A stretch of DNA of 64,000 nucleotides, from NCBI GenBank assembly GCA_027919835.1, contig JANVFP010000024.1, positions 372,001 through 436,000 of the forward strand, written 5' to 3'. Made by a program: the position numbers and the translations under genes. Source of the DNA: Lentinula raphanica. Taxonomy: Eukaryota; Basidiomycota; Agaricomycetes; Agaricales; Omphalotaceae. The notes below the pieces were generated by a model. It saw only the letters and a list, made by a program, of their open reading frames with translations. It was not told where the DNA came from and did no database searches. Of the stretch, positions 11,387 to 22,358 are shown piece by piece. Positions within the stretch are counted from its first letter, which is position 1. Each line of letters begins with the position of its first letter.

Positions 11387-12056
11387 CACAGCGCCTAAAT
11401 TTAACGGATTTGAAGAGATTTGAGCTTGAAAAAATATGTGCAAGGGTTCAAAGAGGCTGACGATGTGCGAGGGTGCAAAAGAAAATTAACCTAAGCTTAT
11501 CTACGACATTTGAAACAACGTTTGAAATTATTGAACCTGTGGATAAATTTGGAGTCCGTCCAGCGCTTCATTTTGCCGCCTCAAACACCGCACATCTGAA
11601 GGTCTGGGTGTGTACACCACTGTACACCCTTGTACACCGAGGTACACCGTTGGAAAGGCTGAAACAGTCTCTGCCGTCGGTTCGCGGGTGTTGTACATAC
11701 ATCTTGGCTGTTCTCTTCAGAATGCTTTCCTCAACGTATCTAGTAAGCTACTCGAATATGTTAGTATGCAGGAGGTATCACCATTCCAACGGCTTCACAA
11801 GCCACCAGGTATCCAATGCCAGGCCTACGGGTCTTGGTCCTTGGACCGAGTGATATACAGCCTCATACAACGATGCGTCTGATGACTCTGATTCTCAGTG
11901 TTCCCGCATTTCGAGTTACGAGCTGGTAGGAGTCGGAAATCTCATCCTTGGAAGTTTGAGCGGAACGATTGATGATCTCCTTCCAATATCTAATGACTAT
12001 ACACACAACATGTACTTCGATACACATCATAGAGCTGTGCAATCGACTTGAACGAA
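11387..12056. other. Non-coding stretch with repeat copy 1
   Basis: No gene recognised. It contains three TGTACACC words at 11611-11640 and the first copy of a dispersed direct repeat (11642-11778). The part after about 11900 is the 3' flank of the secreted protein gene on the minus strand. Confidence 0.6.
11642..11778 (+). repeat. Direct repeat flanking SSP-A, copy 1
   Basis: Matches 13090-13255 over its whole length with a few substitutions. It starts GTACACCGTTGGAAAGGCTG and ends GTATGCAGGAGGTAT. Copy 2 has an extra roughly 27-bp block in the middle. Both copies have the same orientation and lie on either side of SSP-A. Confidence 0.92.
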
Positions 12057-12578
12057 CTACTTCTTCTTGGGTTCCTTCGTCACGGTCATCTCGTTAGTAT
12101 CGATCGTCATTTTGCCATCCTTCTTATACTCCTCCGCTTTTCCGTCCCCCTCCTTCACCTTTATCTGAATTTTAGCCTGCATTTCCGATTGTTTACTGGG
12201 CGTGCCATTTTTTCTGTTGAACTTGAAAACAGGCTTCTTTGCCGTGCCCTCAGCGAATTGGTAATCCGGCTTCAATGCTTGCGTGACAGCATGCTCCATC
12301 ATGCCCTCGACTTCTCCTTTCTGGCTTTCGGAACTGAGCGTAGGTAACAGAGCACCAACATAGTACTTGATTGTGCATTCTACTATGGTCTTTGTCTTGT
12401 CAGAACGAGCCGCCAAGCTAGTAGACGCCCTGTCCTGTGAAACAGTCAGTTGATGATCCTCATTCAGAGTGTTTTGACTGGGAACGTTCGGTGGGTGACT
12501 GACCTGAAGAGGCACTGGTGCTGCGAATGCGAGAACCGCGAGCAAAACGCCGAAGAAAACCAGATGATGGAAACGCAT
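12057..12578 (-). CDS. Small secreted protein SSP-A
   Basis: Two exons (12578-12504 and 12434-12057) encode 150 residues. Exon 1 is a signal peptide (MRFHHLVFFGVLLAVLAFAA then PVPLQ). The ATG at 12578 is chosen because the other family members start with the same CATGCGTTTC context; the preceding TTG codon is not a likely start. Exon 2 is rich in Lys and charged residues, with alternating hydrophobics (TIVECTIKYYV, KAEEYKKDGKMTIDTNEM) and one Cys. The pattern (strand, long helix with a V..AL core, then several strands) matches SSP-B, C, E and F, so it belongs to the same family despite low identity. The 69-nt intron has no stop and keeps frame, so retention would add 23 residues after the signal peptide. 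Function unknown; no enzyme motif seen. Confidence 0.82.
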   Translation of the reverse strand: MRFHHLVFFGVLLAVLAFAAPVPLQVSHPPNVPSQNTLNEDHQLTVSQDRASTSLAARSDKTKTIVECTIKYYVGALLPTLSSESQKGEVEGMMEHAVTQALKPDYQFAEGTAKKPVFKFNRKNGTPSKQSEMQAKIQIKVKEGDGKAEEYKKDGKMTIDTNEMTVTKEPKKK

Positions 12579-12904
12579 GAGGGGCAAGTTTGAATTTGTC
12601 TATGAAAGCGATGTTAGCCGGACAAAGACTGCACAGCGGTAGATGAAAGTGGACCCACTCGAATTCGGTGTACGAAGAGATCTTGAGGTATGAAAGTGGC
12701 AAGTTTTGAATCGAATATGAACGTTCGATAGGGCTAGACAAAAATCAGCATTGAAAGCTTGACCATCTTCGAGACGACGTACCAGAAGCAAAGTGACTTG
12801 TAAAGTTCGAGTTTGAGCGTGAATATAGCGAGTCGACCAGCGTAAACTAGTATGAGAGAAGTCTGATTAGGCATTCTATGGTGTGAGTGGGAATTTGCAC
12901 TTGC

Positions 12905-12927
12905 CTTCCTTTGACCAGCAAGGGAAG
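12905..12927 (-). promoter_or_regulatory. Leader hairpin of SSP-A
   Basis: On the minus strand the arms are CTTCCCTTG and CAAAGGAAG with loop CTGGT. One C.A mismatch interrupts the 9-bp stem. Compared with the copies at SSP-B, C, E and F, base pair 4 changes from T-A to C-G on both sides, a covariation. The stem is followed directly by GCAAGT, a good GC-type splice donor, where the others have GTAGGA or GTGAGT. Confidence 0.7.
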
Positions 12928-13089
12928 TGATAGAGTGAAGAAGAGTTGAGGGAGTTGCGACAAGGCGGACGAAGGGTTAAAAGCAGAATCTGTTGCGGTG
13001 TAATGATCTATACCAGCCTATACCGGCATCGCACCATCGATAACCATCGAAGGGAAATCGGGTAGTTAAACGTAGCTGAGTACACCGTT

Positions 13090-13255
13090 GTACACCGTTG
13101 GAAAGGCTGAAACAGTCTCGGCCGTCGGTTCGCGAGTGTAGCATCCCAACTGTACATCTCTCAGTCTGTACATACATCTTGGCTGTTCTCTTTTCAGAAT
13201 GCTTTCCTCGACGTATCTAGTAAGCTACCCGTATCTGTCAGTATGCAGGAGGTAT
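13090..13255 (+). repeat. Direct repeat flanking SSP-A, copy 2
   Basis: Second copy of the 11642-11778 repeat, about 1.45 kb away in the same orientation. It contains an insertion-like block (GCATCCCAACTGTACATCTC and neighbours) absent from copy 1. Confidence 0.92.
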
Positions 13256-16231
13256 GAGACAGCTAGAGATGGAGAAAGCGATAGATTTTAGGCCAGTCTT
13301 ATACTAGTACTATCACTGTACCAGTACTGGCCAGTGGCCACATCCCGATTCCCAATTACTTGATGAATTCATACATCTTGTCTTCTTGGCTAGTCTTGGC
13401 CATGGCTGTCACAGGCTGTGTCTGTCTGTACTTCGCGCATACATTCGTAGCACAGCACCGGACTAGGATGGTGGATCACCTGGACCAGTCCTGGGGCCCC
13501 CTGGTCCCCTTCACCTCTTCCACTCGAGCAGACACCATATTGGTTCCCGTATTCAGCTGAACATCTACATACCTCGTATAACCAGGTCATATTACCATCC
13601 TCCAGGCTCCACCTCCAGTATAAATTTAATGCTGTGATACGCTGTGATACGCCCCTTATTCGTTTTCTGATGTGAGGTCCCCTCGGTGCTTGCCGGGTGG
13701 ACATTACGCGTGACACTGGAAATACGAACCTGTGCAGTGTGTAAAGACGCGTATACCCTTCGTCAACAATCCTAGAGGCTTGGTGTCAACGACTGAGAGA
13801 GTTGTTAGGCATTTCTTTCAAGTGATGGTCAAAGAGCTTGAGAAGGCTGAGATAATTAGGAGGCCGTTCAACCAGAGTCCCTCAGCCCCAGCCTGCATTC
13901 TCCGTCACTTGCATTTTCTTGACGGTTAAAGGTTACCTTTGAATCTTCAATAATTCGAGGACGTACCGCCAGTGTGTACTCTGTGTCTGCTCGAAACGGC
14001 ACAATCGCTGGTCTTGGTGATGATTCGGTATGTATAGTATAGGGTTACATCGGGTTCGTTGTGCACGTTGAAATGGAATAACTGAGGAAGATATCGTCAT
14101 TATATGCATACGCACTACATCATGATTGGAGTCAATGCCTACGAACCATATGCATAACCAACGAAAGTTGTTTGATATGAAGGCACTCCCCACGCGAGAA
14201 TGAACGGGTAGAAGTTGTAGTCGGTGGCGAAGCCTTGTCAGAAATGAAACGTGAAGTGATTGTCTTACAATGGGCAAGTACAGGTTAGCACCAGACGCAT
14301 GGAGAGGGAGCTGAGAGGGTACGAATTCGCTCCTGTGACGGTGACTTCAATTGGAGGATTGATTCGTCTTCCCAACTTCAAACAAGGCCGCGGATTTTGA
14401 GTTGAGGCATGCAGCATGCAGCAAGCAGAGTCGAAACAACCAATCGATTAGATCACAGGCCGTCATTATCAAGGCTTCAGAACGTATGAACAACACAGGA
14501 GTACATGATTGATACACTGTCGACTAGCTTCAGGTCAGTTATCCTAGTCCGACCAAAGAATCGACATGAAGCGCACTTTAAAATATTCGATACAGCATTC
14601 AAGAAGTGTCCGTCTCAACCGATCCTTACTCTTTCACTTTCCCTTGTGCTCGTGCTGGCTGTCGCGAAGCTCGAGTCTTAGCAGGAGATCTGGTGGCGTT
14701 CCTCGCACTCGAGCCTCGTTTGTTAGTCTTAAGGGGTGGTTCAACTATGCGTACTTTCTTGATGGGTCGAGATTCATTCTATGGGCATAAGTCAATGATT
14801 GGGATACTGAACGAAGACAAGAGGAAAGGAAAGAAGATGGCACGTAGGAGGGCCAGCTTGCAGTGTGCACGCACCGTACAGTTCCTTCTCGACGAGTTCT
14901 CTCTCTTCATTTGCTCGACGGGTGGCGAAGGAGGGATGACAGCGCCCCAAACTGTTCGCGTATCTGAAGATAAATTCAAAGAGATGAGTTTTGGATAGAC
15001 GTAGGACTGGGATTGTGGAATTTGGGAAACAAGAGATGAGGAGAGGACCACTGACATTCTGCAGAATTTCGAGACGGAATGATGATTTGAACCTGCAGAC
15101 GAGATCGTTGCTTGAGTACAATACAAACCAGTTGTTCTGGAAGACTTGCCTTGGTTCGAGCCATGAAGAAATAAATGAGCGACACTATTTTTTCTGGGTC
15201 ATGAATCGTTGAACACTCTCCGCTTTCTTTTGTAGAGGAATCCAATTGGCGATAGGACCAAGGAGGTGGTGGGTTGAAGAAATAACGTCAAATGAGCTTT
15301 CTTGAGCGAAATTGTGGTGAAAATACCTGCAAAGGTGGTCTGGAACAGATTGGAAGGCGATAAAGAGAGGTAAGGTTTGTAATTGTGATCAGGTCCGACA
15401 TAAGGTCCTAGGTTTCGGAAATTGGAATCGCTTTCGCGAACTCGGTATATCCCAAATTGGAAGCCACCTTGAACGCATTGCGGCAAGAAGTTTACTAGAG
15501 CCCTACAAGTTTGGAGAAAGAACCGTTTGTGACGACTATAGAGACGCAAGAAGGCAAAGAGCAATCGTACCCGAATTTCTTTCTCTTTTATAACATACAT
15601 TCCATGCAACCTGCTTTATTGTGAAGATGAGAGAGAAAGTAGAAGACAATACGGTTTATTGTGCAGAGCAACTCGGAGAGTTGAAAGAAAGTTGAGTTCT
15701 AGCGTGCGCCTCAGTAGCTTGAGCGGCGAATCGCGATTGCCTCAAAAGGAAATGTCGGTCAAAAACTGTGCTTGCTGCCCGCTGGCTTGGTTAGAACAGT
15801 GTACACAATTTAGCCAAGGTGCAAAGAACACATAAATATATACATCGTAGACAAAATCTACAACTAACAGGTATAAAGGTATAGACACGAAAACTACTAG
15901 TAGTAAAAGATTGAGAAAATTACACCCACACCCGAAGCGATTCGTAAACTTGTAACTTGTAACAGCGAAATCCAGGTATGTACTAAAGAGAAGCAGCGTG
16001 CTGAAAGTTTCCTATGTATAACATTGTTCATACAGCATTTCGACAGATAAGAATCATATGCACATAACCTTGAAAATCAAAGAAATGAACTAGAAGCAAG
16101 GAAAGCCAACCAAGTAGGTTGCAAAGGAGCAATCTCATGATTGACGTTAGAGGCGGCATATGAAGAGACAAGGCACCACCTTCTATCAGTTACGTGGTAC
16201 CCTCGACCTCCATTCGTGTGAAGGTTCCGTT
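13256..16231. other. Gene-poor stretch, no gene recognised
   Basis: Several open frames of 60-130 codons occur on both strands (for example 14606-14998 plus and 13933-14277 minus), but none shows a domain, signal peptide with follow-on exons, or paralogue in the window. A short tandem pair (GCTGTGATAC twice) lies at about 13632-13651. The part near 15800-16230 is AT-rich and probably holds the 3' untranslated region of the C2H2 gene. Confidence 0.5.
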
Positions 16232-18587
16232 TTACATTTCCCAATCCTTCTTATTCTCTACCGGACGCAACATCATTCGAGCTTCCGCGCTCCCGTTCGT
16301 TTCCAGAGGACTCTCTGACATCGGACCAGTGGTGCTAAGTTGGTCCGAGTCCTTGAAATCCGACTGGCGCTGCTCACCGTTCTGAGAGCCGTTGACGATA
16401 CCGAGTGAAGCAGGCGCAGCAGTGAGGATGGATATTGGAGTCGCGGTTGATTTCGAGTTGGAGTCCTTGTTAACTGTGTCAGGATCAGAAGTCCTAGGAG
16501 AGTCAGATTTTCGATTGATGCCAGCATACTTGGACTGCAAATCCATCGCAACTAATTCAGGATCTAAGTTTCGGACTCTGTCCCGGTCCTCACGAGCTTC
16601 ACTATTAGGTCGGCTCATTGGTGAGTGCGATCTAGTCCCGGTGCCCATCGAGCCCTTAGCCAGCTCTGGACCGCCAGTTACTCCTGAACCATTCGCATTC
16701 CTGGAAGCAGAGCTCGTGCTCCTCAAACTCGACATCGCCATATTCGACTGGAAAGACCCAAGCTGTTCCGAGTCATTCACCCTTCTATCGGCGCTCCGTA
16801 CATCGCTCACCATATTCTGGACATGCCCGAGACCATCGCGATGATATCCGCCATTATGCATCTCGTTCGTGTCGGAGCCATCACCGCCGGGGTTACCGTT
16901 GGTAACAGCAGAGGGTTCGTACGGGGTCGTTCCGGAAGGATAGGCTTTCGATAACGAGAACTGGGACACAGGATTGACTCCATGAAACACATGAGAGTAG
17001 TTCTTGTCCATGAAAGGTGTTTGGAAGTGAGAGTAATATGGTTTAGAGCCTGTGATAGAGTTCCCGTTTGAAACGAATGATGTTGACGAAGAAGGGTATC
17101 CCCATCCCGATACAGACCCGACGATGGTGGATGAAGACGACATCGTGCCCATTGAAGTCATCGTGTGCGTGTATGACGATAGGTTGTGGTGGAGGGGAGT
17201 AACAAGCGTCGGTGTGCCTTTCAACCCTGAGGAATTGGCACGCAACGAAAGAAGATTGTTCACCGCAGAAGCCTCGTCCACATCCTCTTCCTCTTCTTCG
17301 TTCGAAGAGGCAGTATCGGCACTCTCCTCCTCGCTTTCGCCTTCTTCGTCATCATTCTCAGGGGAAGAGGATCGCCGTCTCTTCTTCCTTCTGGCTTTCC
17401 CGTTCTTGGAGCGTGATTTAGTTCCACCGCGAGCAGATTCCGATGCTCCCTTGGGCTTTGCTCTGGCTTTGCCTTTTCCATTCGGGTGAAGAGTCACAGG
17501 TCCACTCGATGCGGTCATCGCAGCCGTGGCCTGAGCCTGCTTATGTACCTTGAGATGCTGCAGTAGGTTATCGTGCCGGTTGAAGTTTTTGTCGCATTCC
17601 GGGTAAGTGCACTTGAACGCTAGATGATAGCCCGGGTTGAGCAAAAGTCTCGACATGAATGTTATATGACCAAAAGCTTACGTTTCTCATGCGTGTGTAT
17701 ACTCCTGATATGCCTTTTAAGGTGCTCTCCACGGTGGAAACACTTCCCACAGCCTTCAACAGAACATACGTAGGACCTCTTCGTCTTGGGATTGGTAGAG
17801 TCTGAGTGACCGTTGCTACTTCCTGCAGTCGCTGTGGCAGACGCAGAAGATACAGGAGGAGGATCTTGTATAACTTCTACCCCATTTGTCGTTACCACGC
17901 GCACGGGAACTCTTCGTCCTCGGCTTTTCTTAGTCAGATTGGGTACAGGGGTAGGAAGCGTAGCACGCATCGCACGCGCGGTGCCGATACGAGTAGCGAC
18001 TAGTGTGGATGTGCTGCCGGATGTAGAGGGGTGCAATATGGACTGTAGTGTAGCAGGGGCGCTTGAAAGGGACGGAGACGTAGATGCAACTGGCATAGCC
18101 ATTGGTGTACTTCCCTCATCGGGCGCCTGAGGGGCAGTAGGAAGAATAGAAGTCGAGAGCGGACTAGCTGCCTGTGCCTGAATAGAGGTCACTGTTGGAG
18201 GAGGGGCCTTATCAGAAGTAGTGGTAGATTTTCGTGTGGACCTCCTCGACGAAGCCGTCGTTTTCTGCTTTTTCGGGGCCGGGTTATGGTCAGGCCGATG
18301 AGAGTCGGAATCATCACCAGAGCCGTTGACGAGCTCAGCAGCGTTGTCTTCCCAAATTCGCCGCTTTATCGGTCGGCCGGATAGAGAACGAGTGACTGGT
18401 CTTCGTGAACCGGATGCTGGTGTTGTTTTTTCAGATACGTTTTCTACTTTTTCTGACGCTGTGGCTCTTTCTAAGGATCCATCCTCCTCTCGTGGCGATG
18501 GCTTTGTGCTGGAAGTGGCATTGTTCTGATGAAGTGCGTTATAGATGAGCCAAATCAGAAAACAACAACTCAACACACGTTATCCAT
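16232..18587 (-). CDS. C2H2 zinc-finger transcription factor 1 (Msn2-like finger pair)
   Basis: Three exons (18587-18579, 18525-17682, 17619-16232) give 746 residues. The ATG lies in a 9-nt coding start (Met-Asp-Asn) before a 53-nt intron; no in-frame ATG exists early in exon 2. Order: Ser/Thr/Pro-rich region with RRPVTRSLSGRPIKRR, a Ser/Ala-rich middle, the motif VPNLTKKSRGRRVP, two adjacent C2H2 fingers (C-x4-C-x12-H-x4-H in CSVEGCGKCFHRGEHLKRH and C-x4-C-x12-H-x3-H in CTYPECDKNFNRHDNLLQH), an acidic stretch (KKRRRSSSPENDDEEGE), and a long Ser/Gly/Asn-rich tail. The finger pair with EHLKRH and DNLLQH is the DNA-reading type of Msn2-class regulators, expected in the nucleus. A 62-nt intron splits the linker between the fingers, exactly as in the paralogue at 49998-52342. 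Target genes are unknown. Confidence 0.88.
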
Positions 18588-20000
18588 CGAATTCTTCTCT
18601 GCCACCTTGAAATTAATCACACCAACAGGGTTCAACCAGTCGTCCTTGAGTAAGATATGAGATTTATAGCAGGAATTTTTGTGTTATGAACACTGGCGTG
18701 CACAATACTCGACGACAGGGGTGAAGCTGACGAAGCTGAAAAAAATTGGCGTCCGTTTCTCTAGGTGTTTCCGACTGATGTAAGCGGTGGCTATAGCCTC
18801 AAAGAATTCTTTTTGAAAGCAAAATCTGGTGAGAATCTGAAGCAAAGGATGGTGATGTTGGTTGGAAGAAGAACAAAGGAGAGGGACAGAGAACGCCCTA
18901 TAGGGGTTATTCGACGTTAGGCGATTCGTCTACCCTCGGAATCAAATTATTTTTTCAACTCTCCCACGCTCATTCTCCAGCCTCGAAACAGCCATGAGCT
19001 CAGTCTAGCTCAGATCTTTGTACCCTTCTCTACCTCAGAATATTATTAGGACTTGGCGGTATCCTTTGACGAGCTGAACGCCAATGGCAAGAACATTCTG
19101 TGCACAATTTCGTCAATCGACAACGCGCTGTAAACGATCGATACGTGTATGACATTTTCTTCCGTTCCGAGCCCAACTTCAGGCTTCAGCCACGGAAAGT
19201 TAAACAGACGGAAACCCACTGATAACCAAGAGGGCGCCTTCCTTTTCAATCAAACAAGACTGATGAGCACTGCTTTGTTCACAGAGCTTGCTCAATGCCT
19301 CTTGATGCTCACTGTCTCAGTGGCACGATGACCTTCATCTCAGTCGAGAAAAGGCCAAGGTACATATGAGGTGCAGGGGCCGGTGAACTCAAGAATGTTT
19401 GCGTCGTCTGCATTCTAGTCTACACAACCTACCTGGTGAGTGGTATCATGCAAAATTGCTAGATCCTAACTTCTTAACTCTAAGGCAGTCTCAGGATCGA
19501 AGAAAGAAAGAGGAAGTACCACATTTGTTACAAAACGAACTATCCTGTCATGTCCATTTTTATTGAACAGAGTTATGGACAAAACCGCCGTTCTACTTCG
19601 CTTCAGTCCACCGAACGTAGTGGTCGCGCATTCGAGATAAATCCTAAGCGAAATGCGTAACCAGTGCGTGCTCTATACGCTGCCACAGCTTTGCCACCCC
19701 AAGATTCCAAACTGTGAAATATACGATCTACGTCGTGGGTGTTCGCGATGTTGGATGAGTTCTCGTCAGGTGTGCTCCTCCTCGCTGGATATGACGATAG
19801 GTGTGGCTGGGCCCGGGCTTCGTTTTGGCTGATCTTCGGGAGCTTAGTGAGTCAGATCTGCAGTTTTCCGATAGTCTTCAATGGCTCAATTACTTCTGAA
19901 TCAGTTGGAGGAAAATGACGAGGCATCGCCTCGAGAAGCGATGAGTAACCACATACGTTCTTCATGGGCCACTCAAAGAGAGAAAATCGAACATCGCTCT
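18588..20000. other. Upstream region of C2H2 gene 1, no gene recognised
   Basis: About 1.4 kb with only short frames (for example 19149-19331 plus and 19046-19249 minus) lacking any known motif. It probably holds the promoter and leader of the minus-strand C2H2 gene. Confidence 0.5.
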
Positions 20001-20264
20001 GACTCCTCATCGGTTGATTCATGTGGCCGAGCCCCAAAGGTACCTTCCGTGCCCCTCCGTGCCCCCGGTGAATCCTCTAATGATTATCATCTTGAGGCTT
20101 TCACTGACTCTCAGTACATTCTGCAGTAGCACCTAGTAGCTCTAGTAGCACTGCTGGTCCCGGATGAAACCCCTTTTAACTATCGGAACCCCACGGGCCA
20201 CTGACTACACAGTCTCGTAGGATACTACTAGGATCTATCAAGCTGTATTCCAATGAATCTAATT

Positions 20265-20438
20265 ACCAGAGCCGTTGACGAATTCAGCAGCGTTTGGTTC
20301 CCAAATTTGCCGCTTGAGTCATCGCCAGACGGCCGGATGCTGCCGGATGGCATAGAGAACGAGACGACCCCCCCTGTCTTTCCAAGGACTCTCTATCGCC
20401 CTCCCGGCGGGTGACGAATCGCGATGGCTTTGTGCTGG
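20265..20438 (-). pseudogene. Fragment of C2H2 gene 1 inside duplication unit 1
   Basis: Matches the coding exon of C2H2 gene 1 at 18316-18512. Shared runs include ACCAGAGCCGTTGACGA, CAGCAGCGTT, CCCAAATT, GGCCGG, TAGAGAACGAG and GATGGCTTTGTGCTGG. Insertions and substitutions have destroyed the frame. The left border lies at ACCAGAGCC and the right border just after GTGCTGG, where the sequences diverge. It keeps the orientation of the parent gene. Confidence 0.85.
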
Positions 20439-20481
20439 TAAGCTAGTGGTAAGCTGTACTCGAATGATCATTGCATTGACT

Positions 20482-20694
20482 TTCCCGGAGGGATCTTCGC
20501 CGTATTCAGCAATCCAAGTTTCCAACGCATCCCGAAGGATCTACGTCGTATAGCGTCGTATCAGCCTGTTGTATCCAAATGTTGTTCAATGCATTGCCTA
20601 TATCCTCCTAAGTATATCCCGAAGGATCTGCATTGTACGATTTGTATGTATCTGCAATTCGAACGTTCAACACATTCCTTATCCCGAAGGATCT
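20482..20694. promoter_or_regulatory. Array of ATCCCGAAGGATCT motifs upstream of SSP-B
   Basis: Three exact copies of ATCCCGAAGGATCT at 20529-20542, 20616-20629 and 20681-20694, plus a variant TTCCCGGAGGGATCT at 20482-20496. The core is an inverted repeat, ATCC-CGAA-GGAT. The array lies 500-700 bp upstream of the SSP-B start and is repeated at SSP-C. Confidence 0.8.
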
Positions 20695-20788
20695 ACTAAT
20701 AACCCGCCAGGAACTGCCTTCAAATTTCAATGTTCCCCACTTGGCATAGCAGGCCTAGCAGGCAGTGGCATAGCTTGGTATTTCATCA

Positions 20789-20805
20789 GATTCGTACCAG
20801 CAAAA
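20789..20805 (+). promoter_or_regulatory. Conserved leader box of SSP-B
   Basis: GATTCGTACCAGCAAAA, identical at SSP-B, C, E and F, always 53-70 bases upstream of the leader hairpin. May mark the transcription start region. Confidence 0.65.
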
Positions 20806-20865
20806 GTCACTTAAAACAGGACGAAAAGCGCTCTTTTCACCTCCATTCCGAACTTCTCACTATCA

Positions 20866-20888
20866 CTTTCTTTGCTGGTCAAAGAAAG
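20866..20888 (+). promoter_or_regulatory. Leader hairpin of SSP-B at a splice donor
   Basis: Perfect 9-bp stem, CTTTCTTTG and CAAAGAAAG, with loop CTGGT. The stem ends at base 20888 and a donor (GTAGGA) follows at once. The likely leader intron runs to the TAG near 20944 and contains a GCTAAC branch-site-like word. Confidence 0.8.
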
Positions 20889-21191
20889 GTAGGACTCCTA
20901 CCGCGTCTATCCTCCGATGCTAACCGTCTCGTCGTCTGTCATAGGTTCAACGCAGGACGTTTATTGGTTCTACTTTTCCAACGTTCCACTTGTCGAATAA
21001 CTACTGGTACGTCGTATTTCACCACAAGGAGTGAATTGTAGCACCGAGCCTTCGGATCCTCTTCAGCTCAGTCAAGATTTGCTTCCGTCTTTTGGTCATC
21101 GATTCAAGTTCTGTTCGTCATCCACAAGGCAAGTTGGATCCCAATCTTCGTCTATGATGTCCTTGTCTGATTTTCCTCAGATCTAGCTCTG

Positions 21192-21668
21192 ATGCATTTC
21201 CGTATCGTTTTCTTCATCGTCTGGCTTGTTGCCGCTGCTTGTGCTGCACCGATCCCTCAGATCACTGTAAGTCCTCCTCACTCGATGCCGAGATAAAGGT
21301 TGAACTCGCTATTCGATTAACAGGGTGCTCCCTCACTTGCTATGAATCCAAATCTACCGGTCATGGTGAAAATCTTGTATAACTCCAAAGGTGTTCCTAA
21401 GAAGTGGGGCGACGAAGACCATGTCCATGAAAAGATGCAACAGGGCGTACTTGACGCAGCAAAATCGAAGGAGAATAGTCGCTTAAAGCCACTATTCTCC
21501 AAAGAGCGTAAAGTGGAGTGGGAGTACACAGTTGATGACAAATTGGTGCCCGAATCCAAAGCTGACTTGGCTATCTTTCCCGAATATATCCCATGCAATG
21601 ACCGTGGTTGTGTCGGCGGTATGGAGCGCTTTCTCGACTTGGAAACATTGGAAGTTACGGTTCATTAG
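21192..21668 (+). CDS. Small secreted protein SSP-B
   Basis: Two exons (21192-21266 and 21324-21668) encode 139 residues. Exon 1 is a signal peptide (MHFRIVFFIVWLVAAACA, then APIPQIT). The 57-nt phase-0 intron has GTAAGT and CAG ends. Exon 2 starts GAPSLAMN and contains VMVKILYNSKGVPKKWGDED, a helix-like block (VHEKMQQGVLDAAKSKENS), strand-like segments (VEWEYTVDD, ADLAIFPEYI) and PCNDRGCVGG with two Cys. No known domain recognised. Nearly identical to SSP-C, from which it differs mainly at the start of exon 2. Secreted; role unknown. Confidence 0.86.
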
Positions 21669-22141
21669 GCCTGAGCGCCGATCCTAGTCACCAGCTGTGT
21701 TTGTTTGTACTGTAGTTTGTAGTCCCAATATGATACCTGAGAAGAGGATTCACGCATATACTGACTGACGCCGGGGCATTGGAAGATCTTGAACTATATA
21801 TGTACTATGTAGAATGTAGTATGAGGTAGTATACCTTATTTCGTGGCCTGTTCGTAAGTTCACGTCAGTGATGACTAGGACTCCTCATCGGTTGATTCAT
21901 GTGGCCGAGCCCCAAAGGTACCTTTCGTGCCCCTCCGTGCCCCCGGTGAATCGTCCAATGATTATCATCTTGAGGCTTTCACTGACTCTCAGTACATTCT
22001 GCAGTAGCACCTAGTAACTCTAGTAGCACTGCTGGTCCCGGTGAAACCCCTTTTAACTGTCGGAACCCCACGGGCCACTGACTACACAGTCTCGTAGGAT
22101 ACTACTAGGATCTATCAAGCTGTATTCCAATGAGTCTAATT

Positions 22142-22315
22142 ACCAGAGCCGTTGACGAATTCAGCAGCGTTTGGTTCCCAAATTTGCCGCTTGAGCCATC
22201 GCCAGACGTCCGGATGCTGCCGGATGGCATAGAGAACGAGACAACCCCCCCTGTCTTTCCAAGGACTCTCTATCGCCCTCTCGGCGGGTGACGAATCGCG
22301 ATAGCTTTGTGCTGG
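22142..22315 (-). pseudogene. Fragment of C2H2 gene 1 inside duplication unit 2
   Basis: Copy of the 20265-20438 fragment carried along by the tandem duplication. It has the same borders and the same loss of frame. Confidence 0.85.
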
Positions 22316-22358
22316 TAAGCTAGTGGTAAGCTGTACTCAAACAATCATTGCATTGACT

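Larger units (their letters stand above)
20003..21800 (+). repeat. Tandem duplication unit 1 (contains SSP-B)
   Basis: Nearly identical to 21881-23720, offset by 1878 bp at the left end. The unit spans a 5' block starting CTCCTCATCGGTTGATTC, the C2H2-gene fragment, a motif array, the leader with hairpin, SSP-B and its 3' flank (GGCATTGGAAGATCTTGAAC). Confidence 0.95.

Noticed and set aside
11642..13255. Reading the two direct repeats as LTRs of a small retroelement around SSP-A
   Set aside because: The gene between them lies on the opposite strand and encodes a secreted protein. No primer-binding site, polypurine tract or retroelement domain is seen.
14606..14998. 130-codon plus-strand frame
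   Set aside because: No signal peptide, domain, paralogue or exon partners; antisense frames of equal length exist, as expected by chance.
17052..17489. 145-codon acidic plus-strand frame
   Set aside because: Antisense of the Ser/Glu/Arg-rich exon of C2H2 factor 1.
18526..18576. N-terminal extension of C2H2 factor 1 starting at 18576 (LSCCFLIWLIYNALHQ)
   Set aside because: It begins at a GTG codon and lies inside a good 53-nt intron (GTGTGT to CATCAG) that joins ATGGATAAC to exon 2.
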